Source of the DNA: Streptomyces brevispora
GTDB taxonomy: Bacteria > Actinomycetota > Actinomycetes > Streptomycetales > Streptomycetaceae
Reading direction: 5' to 3'
Length of the DNA stretch: 64,000 nucleotides
Assembly (NCBI RefSeq): GCF_007829885.1
Contig: NZ_VIWW01000001.1
Coordinates: 5,828,001-5,892,000 of the forward strand
The position numbers and the translations under genes were made by a program. Shown in pieces: positions 9,368-16,731 of the stretch. A model generated the notes under the pieces. That model searched no databases. It was not told the DNA's origin and saw only the letters and a program-made list of their open reading frames with translations. Within the stretch, counting starts at the first letter, position 1. Each line of letters begins with the position of its first letter.

Positions 9368-9471
9368 CAACGGCCGGACCCCGCCCGTCCGGCCCCGGAC
9401 ACTCGAACGGCCGGACCACCGGCGCATGCGGTCCGCGACGTCCGCAACGGCCGGACCACCCACGCATGCGG
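9368..9471. repeat. Three imperfect direct repeats in a convergent intergenic region
   Basis: The core AACGGCCGGACC occurs at 9369, 9406 and 9446. The last two copies extend to about 27 bases, ending GCATGCGG, and are spaced 40 bases apart. They lie between the convergent aminotransferase-like and DedA genes. The repeats are visible directly; their function is unknown. Confidence 0.6.
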
Positions 9472-9530
9472 CCGCCGGACGCGCGAACAGCTCCCCGACG
9501 CTCGCGGCACCGCCCCCGAACCCCGCCCGG

Positions 9531-10151
9531 TCAGCGGCTGAACCGCACCCGCAGCCGGCGCCAACCCGCGGGCGCCGCGCTGATCAGCAGCGTCAGACCG
9601 ACCGCGGCCACCACGCCCTGCCACGGCTCGGGGAAGAGCGAACCGCCCAGAATGCCGATCAGCTGATACGTGGCGGCCCAGGCCAGACACGCCGGCACAT
9701 CCCCACGGGCGAACCGCCGCATCGGCATCCGGCCCAGCAGACACGCCAGCATCACCGGTATCCGCCCGGCCGGCACCAGCCGGGACAGCACCAGCACCAT
9801 CGCGCCGTGCTCCTCAAGCTTCTGCTGCGCCTGCGCGAGCCGCTCCGGAGCGGCCCGGTCACTGATCACCCGCAGCCACTTGGACCCGCTCCTGGACCGA
9901 ACCCCGCGCTGACCCAGCCAGTACAGGCAGATGTCCCCGAGGAACGCGGCGGCCGACGCGACCAGGAAGACCACCAGCAGCGCGAACGGCGACGACTGGT
10001 GGAACGCCACCACCGCCGCCGAGCTCACCAGCGCACCCGTCGGCACCACCGGCACCAGGGCACCCAGCGCCACCAGCAGGAACAGGGACGGATAGCCGAC
10101 CGCCTGCTGCGTCGACTCGGGAGGCAGCCGGCTCACGACCTCGAATATCAC
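9531..10151 (-). CDS. DedA family membrane protein
   Basis: A 206-residue integral membrane protein with four to five hydrophobic segments. It carries DedA/SNARE-associated (PF09335) features: the early VPVVPTGALVSSAAV loop, FLGDICLYWLGQRGVRS, and the signature region LSRLVPAGRIPVMLACLLGR, where an Arg flanked by Pro and Gly forms the re-entrant loop. DedA proteins are linked to envelope homeostasis and some flip undecaprenyl phosphate; that role is inferred from the family. Its start overlaps the stop of the upstream metallo-beta-lactamase-fold gene by four bases, so the two are translationally coupled. Confidence 0.88.
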   Translation of the reverse strand: MIFEVVSRLPPESTQQAVGYPSLFLLVALGALVPVVPTGALVSSAAVVAFHQSSPFALLVVFLVASAAAFLGDICLYWLGQRGVRSRSGSKWLRVISDRAAPERLAQAQQKLEEHGAMVLVLSRLVPAGRIPVMLACLLGRMPMRRFARGDVPACLAWAATYQLIGILGGSLFPEPWQGVVAAVGLTLLISAAPAGWRRLRVRFSR

Positions 10152-10930
10152 CCGCAGCCCTCCGGCCGCACATGTTCGCCGTGCGCCAGCCGGTGCACCG
10201 CCACCTGCGGCGCCAGGAGCGCCGCCTGGCGGACGAACTCGTCACCCGGCGAATGGAACTCGTGCGGCCGGATCCCGTCCATCCCGATCGGCCAGTACGT
10301 GCCGTAGTGCACCGGCACGGCCGAGCTCGGCGACAGCCGGGCCAGCGCCTCGGCGGCGCGCCCCGCGTCGAGATGGCTGTGGCCCAGATAGGGCCCCCAG
10401 CCGCCGACCGGCAGCAGCGCCACGTCCACCGGGCCGACCGCCCGCGCCATGTCGTCGAACAGACCGGTGTCCCCGGCGAAGTAGGTGCGCGACGCGCCCT
10501 CGACGACGTAACCCAGCGCGGGGGAGCGGTGCGGGCCCACCGGCAGGCGCCGTCCGTCGTGCAGTGCCGGAACCGCCCGGATCAGCACCTCGCCGACCCG
10601 CACCTCGTCGCCGGGCGCGACCTCGGTGATCCGCAGCCCGCGCACCCGGCGCAGCAGCCGCAGCCCCGGGACCGCCCGGACCGCCCCCAGCGGCACGATC
10701 AGCCGGCCGCCCGGGGCGACACGGGCCAGGGACGGCAGATGCAGATGGTCGGAGTGCAGATGCGAGATGAGGACGACATCGGCGACGGTGGCCGCCGGGC
10801 CGGGCAGCTCGCCGCGGCGGCGGCGCAGATGCGCGAGGCGCCGCACGAAGAGGGGGTCGGTCAGCACCCGCACCCCGGAGTCCTCGATCGTGCAGGTGGC
10901 ATGACCCCACCAGGTGACTTCCACCGGCAC
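10148..10930 (-). CDS. MBL-fold metallo-hydrolase (UlaG-like)
   Basis: A 260-residue metallo-beta-lactamase-fold hydrolase. It begins VTWWGHATCTIEDSG, typical of UlaG/YcbL-like and NAPE-PLD-related lipid hydrolases, and carries the metal motif SHLHSDHLHLPSL (HxHxDH). Further metal ligands appear as the Asp in YFAGDTGLFD and the His in VPVHYGTYW. All key residues look intact. No signal peptide is seen, so it is cytoplasmic. Its overlap with dedA suggests a membrane-lipid or lactone substrate, which is inference. Confidence 0.9.
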   Translation of the reverse strand: MPVEVTWWGHATCTIEDSGVRVLTDPLFVRRLAHLRRRRGELPGPAATVADVVLISHLHSDHLHLPSLARVAPGGRLIVPLGAVRAVPGLRLLRRVRGLRITEVAPGDEVRVGEVLIRAVPALHDGRRLPVGPHRSPALGYVVEGASRTYFAGDTGLFDDMARAVGPVDVALLPVGGWGPYLGHSHLDAGRAAEALARLSPSSAVPVHYGTYWPIGMDGIRPHEFHSPGDEFVRQAALLAPQVAVHRLAHGEHVRPEGCG

Positions 10931-10983
10931 GTGCCGCCTCCTGTTCCCGGACCTGTCGTCGAGCCTACGGGCAGTCGCCGCGC

Positions 10984-12435
10984 TCAGTCCGTGAGCCCCA
11001 GCGTGCCCGCCGCCTGGATGGCGAGCCAGACCTCGGCCAGCGCTCCCGTCGATCCCAGATCCCGGTCGGCCAGCGTACCGAAGCGCCGCAGCCGGTACGT
11101 GAGGGTGTTCGGGTGGATGTGGAGGGCGGCCGCCGCCGTCTCCGTGCGGCGGTTGCGCTCCATCCAGGTGCGGACCGAGACCAGCAACTGCGAGTCGTGG
11201 GCGGCGTCGTACCGCAGCACCTCACCGAGCACGTGCTCGACCAGCGCCGTCAGCACCGCCGGGTCGTCCGGCAGCCAGCGGCCCGTCGAGTCGTCGCCGT
11301 AGCGGACCACGGGCCGGCCGGACTCGACGGCCTTCGACACCGCCCAGAGCGCCTCCCGCTGCGCCACCCGCAGCGCGGCGCCCGGCAGGAACGGACGGCT
11401 CATGCCCGCCGCCACGTCGGACAGCCCGCCGATCTCCACGGCCAGCTCCGGCGAACCCAGCACATAGCGGTCCTCGCCCCAGGTCAGCAGCAGATGCGGA
11501 TGGTCCTGCAGACAGCGCAGCAGCGCCTCGTCCGTGGCGCCGCGGACGACGATCAGCACCGTGTCGCCCTCGATCGCGTGCCGTGCCAGCCTGCGCCGGG
11601 CCGCCTCCGGGTCGAGCACCTCCTGCAACAGTTCGGCCAGCGTCTCCGCGCCCTCGCGCCGCAGTGTCTCGCGCTCGGTGCGCACCATCGCGACCCGCAG
11701 CGCCGCCACCGTGGCGATGTGCTGGACGACGGCGAGTCCCGCGGGCTGGGCGCCCTCCCGCTCGTACGCCACCAGGAACCCCGCCGGACCGCCCGGCGCC
11801 GGCACCGGCAGCACGAAACCGCCCGGAATGGTCGGCGGCGCGTCCGCCGAGGCGGGCAGCACCCCCGGATCGGGCACCGGCACCCCGGGCAGCAGCGGGC
11901 GCCCCTGCGGAGTGCAGAGATAGACGTCGTACCCCGACAGGCGCTCCAGACGGCGCAGCAGCGTGGGGGTGTCCAGATCCTCGGCGACCAGCCAGCGCAG
12001 CGAACCGAAGACCTGCAACTGGGCGCCCAGCCGGTGGCGGGCGTCCTCCTGCACCGAGGCGGCCACCTCCTGGGAGACGGCGATGAAGGGCACCGCGAGC
12101 GGCACCTCCAGCACCGGGAAGCCCCGCTCCTCGGCCGCCCGGAAGAACGCGTCGTGCAGCGGCGGCATGTGCAACTGCGCGGAGAGGGCGAGCGCGGAGA
12201 CACCGGCGTCGTCCAGCCGCTCCAGATAGGCACGCTGGCCCGCGGCGGTCCGCGGCACCGCGAGGCCCGTCGTCATGATCACCTCGGCGCCGAGCAGCCA
12301 CGGTGTCGGATCGGCGAGTTCACTGGCATGCGCCCAGGAGACGGACCGGCCGAGACCGCTGCCACCCGCCCGCACGGTGAGCTGAAGTGCGGGGAACGAG
12401 AGCAGATCCTCGACCGTCAGTTTGTTGTTGGCCAC
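10984..12435 (-). CDS. PucR family transcriptional regulator
   Basis: A 483-residue regulator starting MANNKLTVEDLLSFPALQLTV, the PucR N-terminal sensor domain, followed by a GGDEF-like middle region and a C-terminal PucR helix-turn-helix (RRTETAAAALHIHPNTLTYR). PucR regulators activate purine, GABA or related nitrogen-source catabolism. It is divergent from the NCS1 permease, NTF2-like protein and aldehyde dehydrogenase operon across 112 bases, so it very probably controls that operon. The inducer is unknown; the neighbours point to an amine or a nucleobase. Confidence 0.92.
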   Translation of the reverse strand: MANNKLTVEDLLSFPALQLTVRAGGSGLGRSVSWAHASELADPTPWLLGAEVIMTTGLAVPRTAAGQRAYLERLDDAGVSALALSAQLHMPPLHDAFFRAAEERGFPVLEVPLAVPFIAVSQEVAASVQEDARHRLGAQLQVFGSLRWLVAEDLDTPTLLRRLERLSGYDVYLCTPQGRPLLPGVPVPDPGVLPASADAPPTIPGGFVLPVPAPGGPAGFLVAYEREGAQPAGLAVVQHIATVAALRVAMVRTERETLRREGAETLAELLQEVLDPEAARRRLARHAIEGDTVLIVVRGATDEALLRCLQDHPHLLLTWGEDRYVLGSPELAVEIGGLSDVAAGMSRPFLPGAALRVAQREALWAVSKAVESGRPVVRYGDDSTGRWLPDDPAVLTALVEHVLGEVLRYDAAHDSQLLVSVRTWMERNRRTETAAAALHIHPNTLTYRLRRFGTLADRDLGSTGALAEVWLAIQAAGTLGLTD

Positions 12436-12547
12436 AGATGTCAGCGTATCCCTTTGTGACTTTCACAATTGCCCACGGTGGCCGGTACATCCACACTGAG
12501 GGGCCAGTCCCCGCGCATGAACAGCACGAACAGCAGGTGGAACGCCC

Positions 12548-14083
12548 ATGACTACCTCGATCACCGAAGTCGAGACCAATGGCGTGGAGCGGATTCCCGA
12601 CGCGGACCGCACCGCCCGTCCCATCGACCTCTTCCGGCTCGCCTTCGGCGGTGCCAACACTTTCGCGACCTGTGTACTGGGAGCCTTCCCGATCCTGTTC
12701 GGCCTCTCCTTCTGGCAGGGCCTCGCCGCGACCGTCCTCGGCCTCCTCGTCGGTGCGCTGCTGCTCGCGCCCATGTCGTTGTTCGGCCCGCGCAACGGCA
12801 CCAACAACGCCGTCTCCTCCTCCGCCCACCTCGGTGTGCACGGCAGGGTCGTCGGTTCGTTCCTCTCGCTGCTCACCGCGGTCGCGTTCTTCTCGATCTC
12901 GGTCTGGTCGTCGGGCGACGCGCTCGTCGGCGGCGCGCACCGGCTCGCGAACGTTCCCGAGTCCGACATCACGTACGGCATCGCCTACGCGATCTTCGCC
13001 GCACTCGTCCTGGTGGTCTGCGTCTACGGCTTCCGCTTCATGCTGCTGGTCAACAAGATCGCGGTGGTGGCGGCCTCGGCGCTGTTCGTCCTCGGGGCCT
13101 TCGCCTTCGCCGGGGACTTCGACGCCGGGTACGCGGGCTCGTTCGCCTCGACCGCCGACCCGCTGTTCTGGCCGTCCTTCGTCGGCGCCGCGCTGATCGT
13201 GTTGTCCAACCCGGTCTCGTTCGGCGCCTTCCTCGGCGACTGGTCGCGCTACATCCCGGCCGACACCCCGCGCCGCCGCGTCATGGGCGCGGCGTTCCTC
13301 GCCCAGATCGCCACGCTGCTGCCGTTCGTCTTCGGTCTCGCCACCGCGTCGATCATCGCCACGAAGGCCGCGAAGTACGTCGACCCGGACGCCCCCAACT
13401 ACGTCGGCGGACTGCTCGCCATCTCGCCCGGCTGGTACTTCCTGCCGCTCTGCCTGATCGCCCTGATCGGCGGCCTCTCCACCGGTACGACCGCGCTGTA
13501 CGGCACCGGGCTCGACGTCTCCAGCGTGTTCACCCGCTTCAGCCGCGTGCAGTCGACGTTCTTCATCGGCGCCCTGTCGATCGCCTTCATCTTCGTCGGC
13601 CGGTTCGCACTCAACCTCACGACGTCCATCTCCACCTTCGCGACCCTGATCATCACCTGCACCGCCCCGTGGATGATCGTCATGATCCTGGGCTACGTGA
13701 TCCGGCGCGGCTGGTACGACACGGACGCGCTCCAGGTCTTCAACCGCAGGCAGGTCGGCGGCCGCTACTGGTTCAACCACGGCTGGAACTGGCGCGGCCT
13801 GTCCACCTGGCTGCTCTCCGCCTCGGTGGCGCTGCTCTTCACCAACCTGCCCGGCCAGTTCGTCGGCCCGTTCGGCAACCTCGCGAACGGCACGGACATC
13901 TCGCTGCCGGTCGGCCTGGCCCTCGCGGCGGTGCTCTACCTCGGCCTGCTGACCGTGTTCCCCGAACCGCGTGCGGTGTACGGGCCGGACGGACCCCGGT
14001 TCGTCCGCGCCTCGGACACCCCGGTCCCGCCGATCACCAGCACCGACGAGGAGCCCGCCCCCGCACCGGCCGCGGCGCTCTGA
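12548..14083 (+). CDS. NCS1 purine-cytosine permease family transporter
   Basis: A 511-residue membrane transporter with about twelve hydrophobic segments. Typical NCS1 features include FRLAFGGANTFATCVLGAFP in the first helix, GPRNGTNNAVSSSAHLGVHG after helix 2, and SNPVSFGAFLGDWSRYIPAD in the middle. The family imports nucleobases, hydantoins and some cofactor precursors using a cation gradient. It is the first gene of a unit with the NTF2-like protein and the aldehyde dehydrogenase, opposite PucR. That context could equally fit an amine-containing substrate, so cytosine specificity is not assured. Confidence 0.9.
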   Translation: MTTSITEVETNGVERIPDADRTARPIDLFRLAFGGANTFATCVLGAFPILFGLSFWQGLAATVLGLLVGALLLAPMSLFGPRNGTNNAVSSSAHLGVHGRVVGSFLSLLTAVAFFSISVWSSGDALVGGAHRLANVPESDITYGIAYAIFAALVLVVCVYGFRFMLLVNKIAVVAASALFVLGAFAFAGDFDAGYAGSFASTADPLFWPSFVGAALIVLSNPVSFGAFLGDWSRYIPADTPRRRVMGAAFLAQIATLLPFVFGLATASIIATKAAKYVDPDAPNYVGGLLAISPGWYFLPLCLIALIGGLSTGTTALYGTGLDVSSVFTRFSRVQSTFFIGALSIAFIFVGRFALNLTTSISTFATLIITCTAPWMIVMILGYVIRRGWYDTDALQVFNRRQVGGRYWFNHGWNWRGLSTWLLSASVALLFTNLPGQFVGPFGNLANGTDISLPVGLALAAVLYLGLLTVFPEPRAVYGPDGPRFVRASDTPVPPITSTDEEPAPAPAAAL

Positions 14084-14147
14084 CCACCGCTTCCGCCCCG
14101 AACCGGCCCTCGCCCCCGCCCCCGCCCCCCGCATCCAGGAGCCGTCC

Positions 14148-14564
14148 ATGACCACGCCGAGTACGCCCGTCCGGGACACCGAGCAGATCCGCGCCGCCGC
14201 CGACGCGCTCGTCGCCGCCTTCTCCGAGGGCCGCCTCGACGACTACTTCGGCGCCTTCGCCCCTGACGCGACCTTCGTCTTCCACTCCACCCCGCGGCGG
14301 CTCGGCTCCACCGCCGAGTACCGCGCGCTCTGGCAGGAGTGGGTGGACCAGGACGACTTCCGGATCCTCGGCTGCACCTCGACCGGGCAGCTGATCCAGC
14401 ACTTCGGGTCCACCGCCGTCTTCAGCCACGACGTGGAGACCACGATCTCCACCCGGGAAGGCCAGGAGACGGTCCACGAGCGGGAGACGATCGTCTTCGC
14501 CCGCGCCGACGACGGCGGCTGGCCCGCCGTCCACGAGCACCTGTCCGCCCGTACGGCCGGCTGA
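14148..14564 (+). CDS. NTF2-like (SnoaL/DUF4440-type) protein
   Basis: A 138-residue single-domain protein with the NTF2-like cone fold: IRAAADALVAAFSEGRLDDY, DATFVFHSTPRRL, STAVFSHDVETTI, and RETIVFARADDGGWPAVHEH. The C-terminal W-x-x-V-H-E-H strand is typical of calcium/calmodulin kinase association-like and DUF4440 proteins. I chose the ATG at 14148 because AGGAG precedes it. It lies 64 bases after the permease and 72 before the aldehyde dehydrogenase, so it probably acts in the same pathway, either as an isomerase or hydrolase or as a binding protein. Confidence 0.85.
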   Translation: MTTPSTPVRDTEQIRAAADALVAAFSEGRLDDYFGAFAPDATFVFHSTPRRLGSTAEYRALWQEWVDQDDFRILGCTSTGQLIQHFGSTAVFSHDVETTISTREGQETVHERETIVFARADDGGWPAVHEHLSARTAG

Positions 14565-14636
14565 CCCGCGCGGCAACGCCGCCCGCGTCCCGCACCGTAA
14601 CGCCGCCCGACCACCAGAGAGACCGGTTTCCCCCGC

Positions 14637-16082
14637 ATGACCATCACGTTCCGCAACTTCATCGACGGTGTCCCCGCGGATGCCTCGGACGGCCGCACAC
14701 TCGATGTCGTGGACCCGGCGACCGGTGAGGTCTACGCGACCTCCCCGCTCTCCGGAGCGGCCGACGTGGACGCGGCGATGGCCGCCGCCGCTGCCGCCTT
14801 CCCCGTCTGGCGCGACACCACCCCCGCCGTGCGCCAGCTGGCCCTCCTGAGGATCGCGGACGCCATGGAGGCGCGGGCCGACGACCTGGTGGCCGCCGAG
14901 AGCCGGGACACCGGCAAGCCGCTGCACCTCACCCGCAGCGAGGAACTGGCGCCCGCCATCGACCAGATCCGCTTCTTCGCGGGAGCCGCCCGGCTGCTGG
15001 AGGGCCGCTCGGCCGGCGAGTACATGGACGGCATGACCTCGATCATCCGCCGTGAGCCGGTCGGTGTCTGCGCACAGGTCGCCCCGTGGAACTACCCCCT
15101 CCTGATGGCCGTCTGGAAGTTCGCCCCGGCGCTCGCCGCGGGCAACGCGGTGGTCCTCAAGCCGTCCGACACCACCCCGGCGTCGACCGCCCTGATCGCC
15201 GGGATCATCGGCGAGGTCCTGGACTCGCTGGAGCTGCCGCGCGGGATCTTCAACGTGGTCTGCGGCGACCGCGAGACCGGCCGGCTGATGGTGGAGCACC
15301 CGACCCCGGCGATGGCCTCCATCACCGGTTCGGTACGGGCCGGCATCCAGGTCGCCCAGAGCGCCGCCATCGACGTCAAGCGGGTCCACCTGGAGCTCGG
15401 CGGCAAGGCGCCCGCCGTCGTCTTCGAGGACGCGGACCTGGCGAAGGCGGTCGACGACCTGATCGTCGGCGGCTTCTTCAACGCCGGGCAGGACTGCACC
15501 GCCGCGACCCGGATCCTGGTCCACGAGTCCGTCCACGACGAGTTCGTCACGGCGCTGGCCAAGGCCGCCGCCGACACCAAGACCGGGCAGCCGGACGACG
15601 AGGACGTGCTCTACGGCCCGCTCAACAACGCCGGACAGCTCGCCCAGGTCAGCGGCTTCATCGAGCGGCTCCCCGAGCACGCCACGGTCGAGGCGGGCGG
15701 CCACCGGGTCGGCGAGAAGGGCTACTTCTACGCCCCGACCGTCGTCTCCGGCCTCGAGCAGGACGACGAGATCGTCCAGAACGAGGTCTTCGGGCCCGTG
15801 ATGACCGTCCAGTCGTTCACGGACGAGGCCCAGGCCGTCGCGTACGCCAACGGCGTCGACTACGCCCTGGCCTCCTCGGTGTGGACCAAGGACCATGGCC
15901 GCGCCATGCGGATGTCCAGGAACCTCGACTTCGGCTGTGTGTGGATCAACACCCACATGGCACTGGTCGCCGAGATGCCGCACGGCGGGTTCAAGAAGTC
16001 CGGCTACGGCAAGGACCTCTCCGCCTACGGCTTCGAGGACTACACCCGGATCAAGCACGTCATGACCTCGCTCGACGGCTGA
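14637..16082 (+). CDS. Aldehyde dehydrogenase, gamma-aminobutyraldehyde type
   Basis: A 481-residue NAD(P)-dependent aldehyde dehydrogenase of normal length. Catalytic residues are in place: Asn152 (APWNYPLL), Glu253 (HLELGGKAP) and the nucleophile Cys287 (NAGQDCTAA). Overall wording (FRNFIDGVPADASDGRTLDV, IRREPVGVCAQVAPWNYP) resembles gamma-aminobutyraldehyde or betaine aldehyde dehydrogenases, which oxidise omega-amino aldehydes from putrescine or related amines. It is last in the PucR-linked operon and is followed by a strong hairpin. With a PucR regulator and a permease, catabolism of an amine or nitrogen compound is the best guess. Confidence 0.93.
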   Translation: MTITFRNFIDGVPADASDGRTLDVVDPATGEVYATSPLSGAADVDAAMAAAAAAFPVWRDTTPAVRQLALLRIADAMEARADDLVAAESRDTGKPLHLTRSEELAPAIDQIRFFAGAARLLEGRSAGEYMDGMTSIIRREPVGVCAQVAPWNYPLLMAVWKFAPALAAGNAVVLKPSDTTPASTALIAGIIGEVLDSLELPRGIFNVVCGDRETGRLMVEHPTPAMASITGSVRAGIQVAQSAAIDVKRVHLELGGKAPAVVFEDADLAKAVDDLIVGGFFNAGQDCTAATRILVHESVHDEFVTALAKAAADTKTGQPDDEDVLYGPLNNAGQLAQVSGFIERLPEHATVEAGGHRVGEKGYFYAPTVVSGLEQDDEIVQNEVFGPVMTVQSFTDEAQAVAYANGVDYALASSVWTKDHGRAMRMSRNLDFGCVWINTHMALVAEMPHGGFKKSGYGKDLSAYGFEDYTRIKHVMTSLDG

Positions 16083-16097
16083 CCCCCACCGGCAACC

Positions 16098-16129
16098 GCG
16101 CCGGCCGCCCCACCCCGGGCGGCCGGCGC
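16098..16129 (+). terminator. Hairpin terminator after aldehyde dehydrogenase
   Basis: A 13-bp perfect stem (GCGCCGGCCGCCC / GGGCGGCCGGCGC) with a six-base loop lies 16 bases after the dehydrogenase stop codon. It has no T-run. It closes the permease-NTF2-dehydrogenase unit. Confidence 0.7.
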
Positions 16130-16227
16130 CTCTGCTTCCGTGCGCCCCCTTCCCGCCCTGACGAGCGCCCTCCCGGGCGGGAACCGGGGGAGTAGGGTCG
16201 CAGAACGCCTAGCACGGGAGAGCGGCC

Positions 16228-16632
16228 ATGGGGGACGTACGGGTGGCGGCCATCGCCAGTCTCACACCGCTGGAGGAACTCGACAGCGACCCGTTCCTCG
16301 TGGACACCCGCAGCCAGCACGACATGTGCGCCCGCTGGGCCGCCGGCAAGGGCTACGTCGTCACCCGGCAGCTGCGCCTCTACGGATTGCGTCCCGACCA
16401 CCAGGCGCTCTGGGCCGATGTCGAGGACGGCGAGGTCGAACTCTTCGTCGCGCCCAACGACCGGGTGCTCGCGCGGGCCGTCGCGTCGGTGCCGCGCTTC
16501 ACCGAGGAGTGCGAGCGGCGCGGCGTACGCCTGGAGATCGCCGGTCTCGACGAGCCGCTCTACAGCTCCCGGACGAAAGCGGGCGTGCACCGCAGGCTCA
16601 CCATGCCCACCGCGGGCTACGACGGCTGCTGA
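16228..16632 (+). CDS. Small protein resembling a serine-recombinase N-terminal fold
   Basis: A 134-residue soluble protein. Its pattern resembles the resolvase N-terminal domain: RSQHDMCARWAAGKGYVV (like the family's Q-x-x-x-C-x-x-Y-A-x-x-K-G-Y helix), LRPDHQALWADVEDGEVELF (like the R-P-x-x-x-x-L-x-x-x-x-x-x-G-x-x-D segment), APNDRVLARAV (like DRLAR), then FTEECERRGVRLEIAG. The N-terminal catalytic serine context (R-x-S) is not evident, and there is no DNA-binding tail. It could be a repurposed or inactive recombinase fold. It stands alone, with GGGAGAG before the ATG. The fold call is an inference. Confidence 0.6.
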   Translation: MGDVRVAAIASLTPLEELDSDPFLVDTRSQHDMCARWAAGKGYVVTRQLRLYGLRPDHQALWADVEDGEVELFVAPNDRVLARAVASVPRFTEECERRGVRLEIAGLDEPLYSSRTKAGVHRRLTMPTAGYDGC

Positions 16633-16731
16633 CCGGCCTGTCCGGAGCTCGTCGGCGAAGCCAGCCCTCCCGCTGTGAAAAACTGGGGCAGGGTCCGGAA
16701 CGGCGGGGCCCGGACGTGAGGTGGCACAGGC

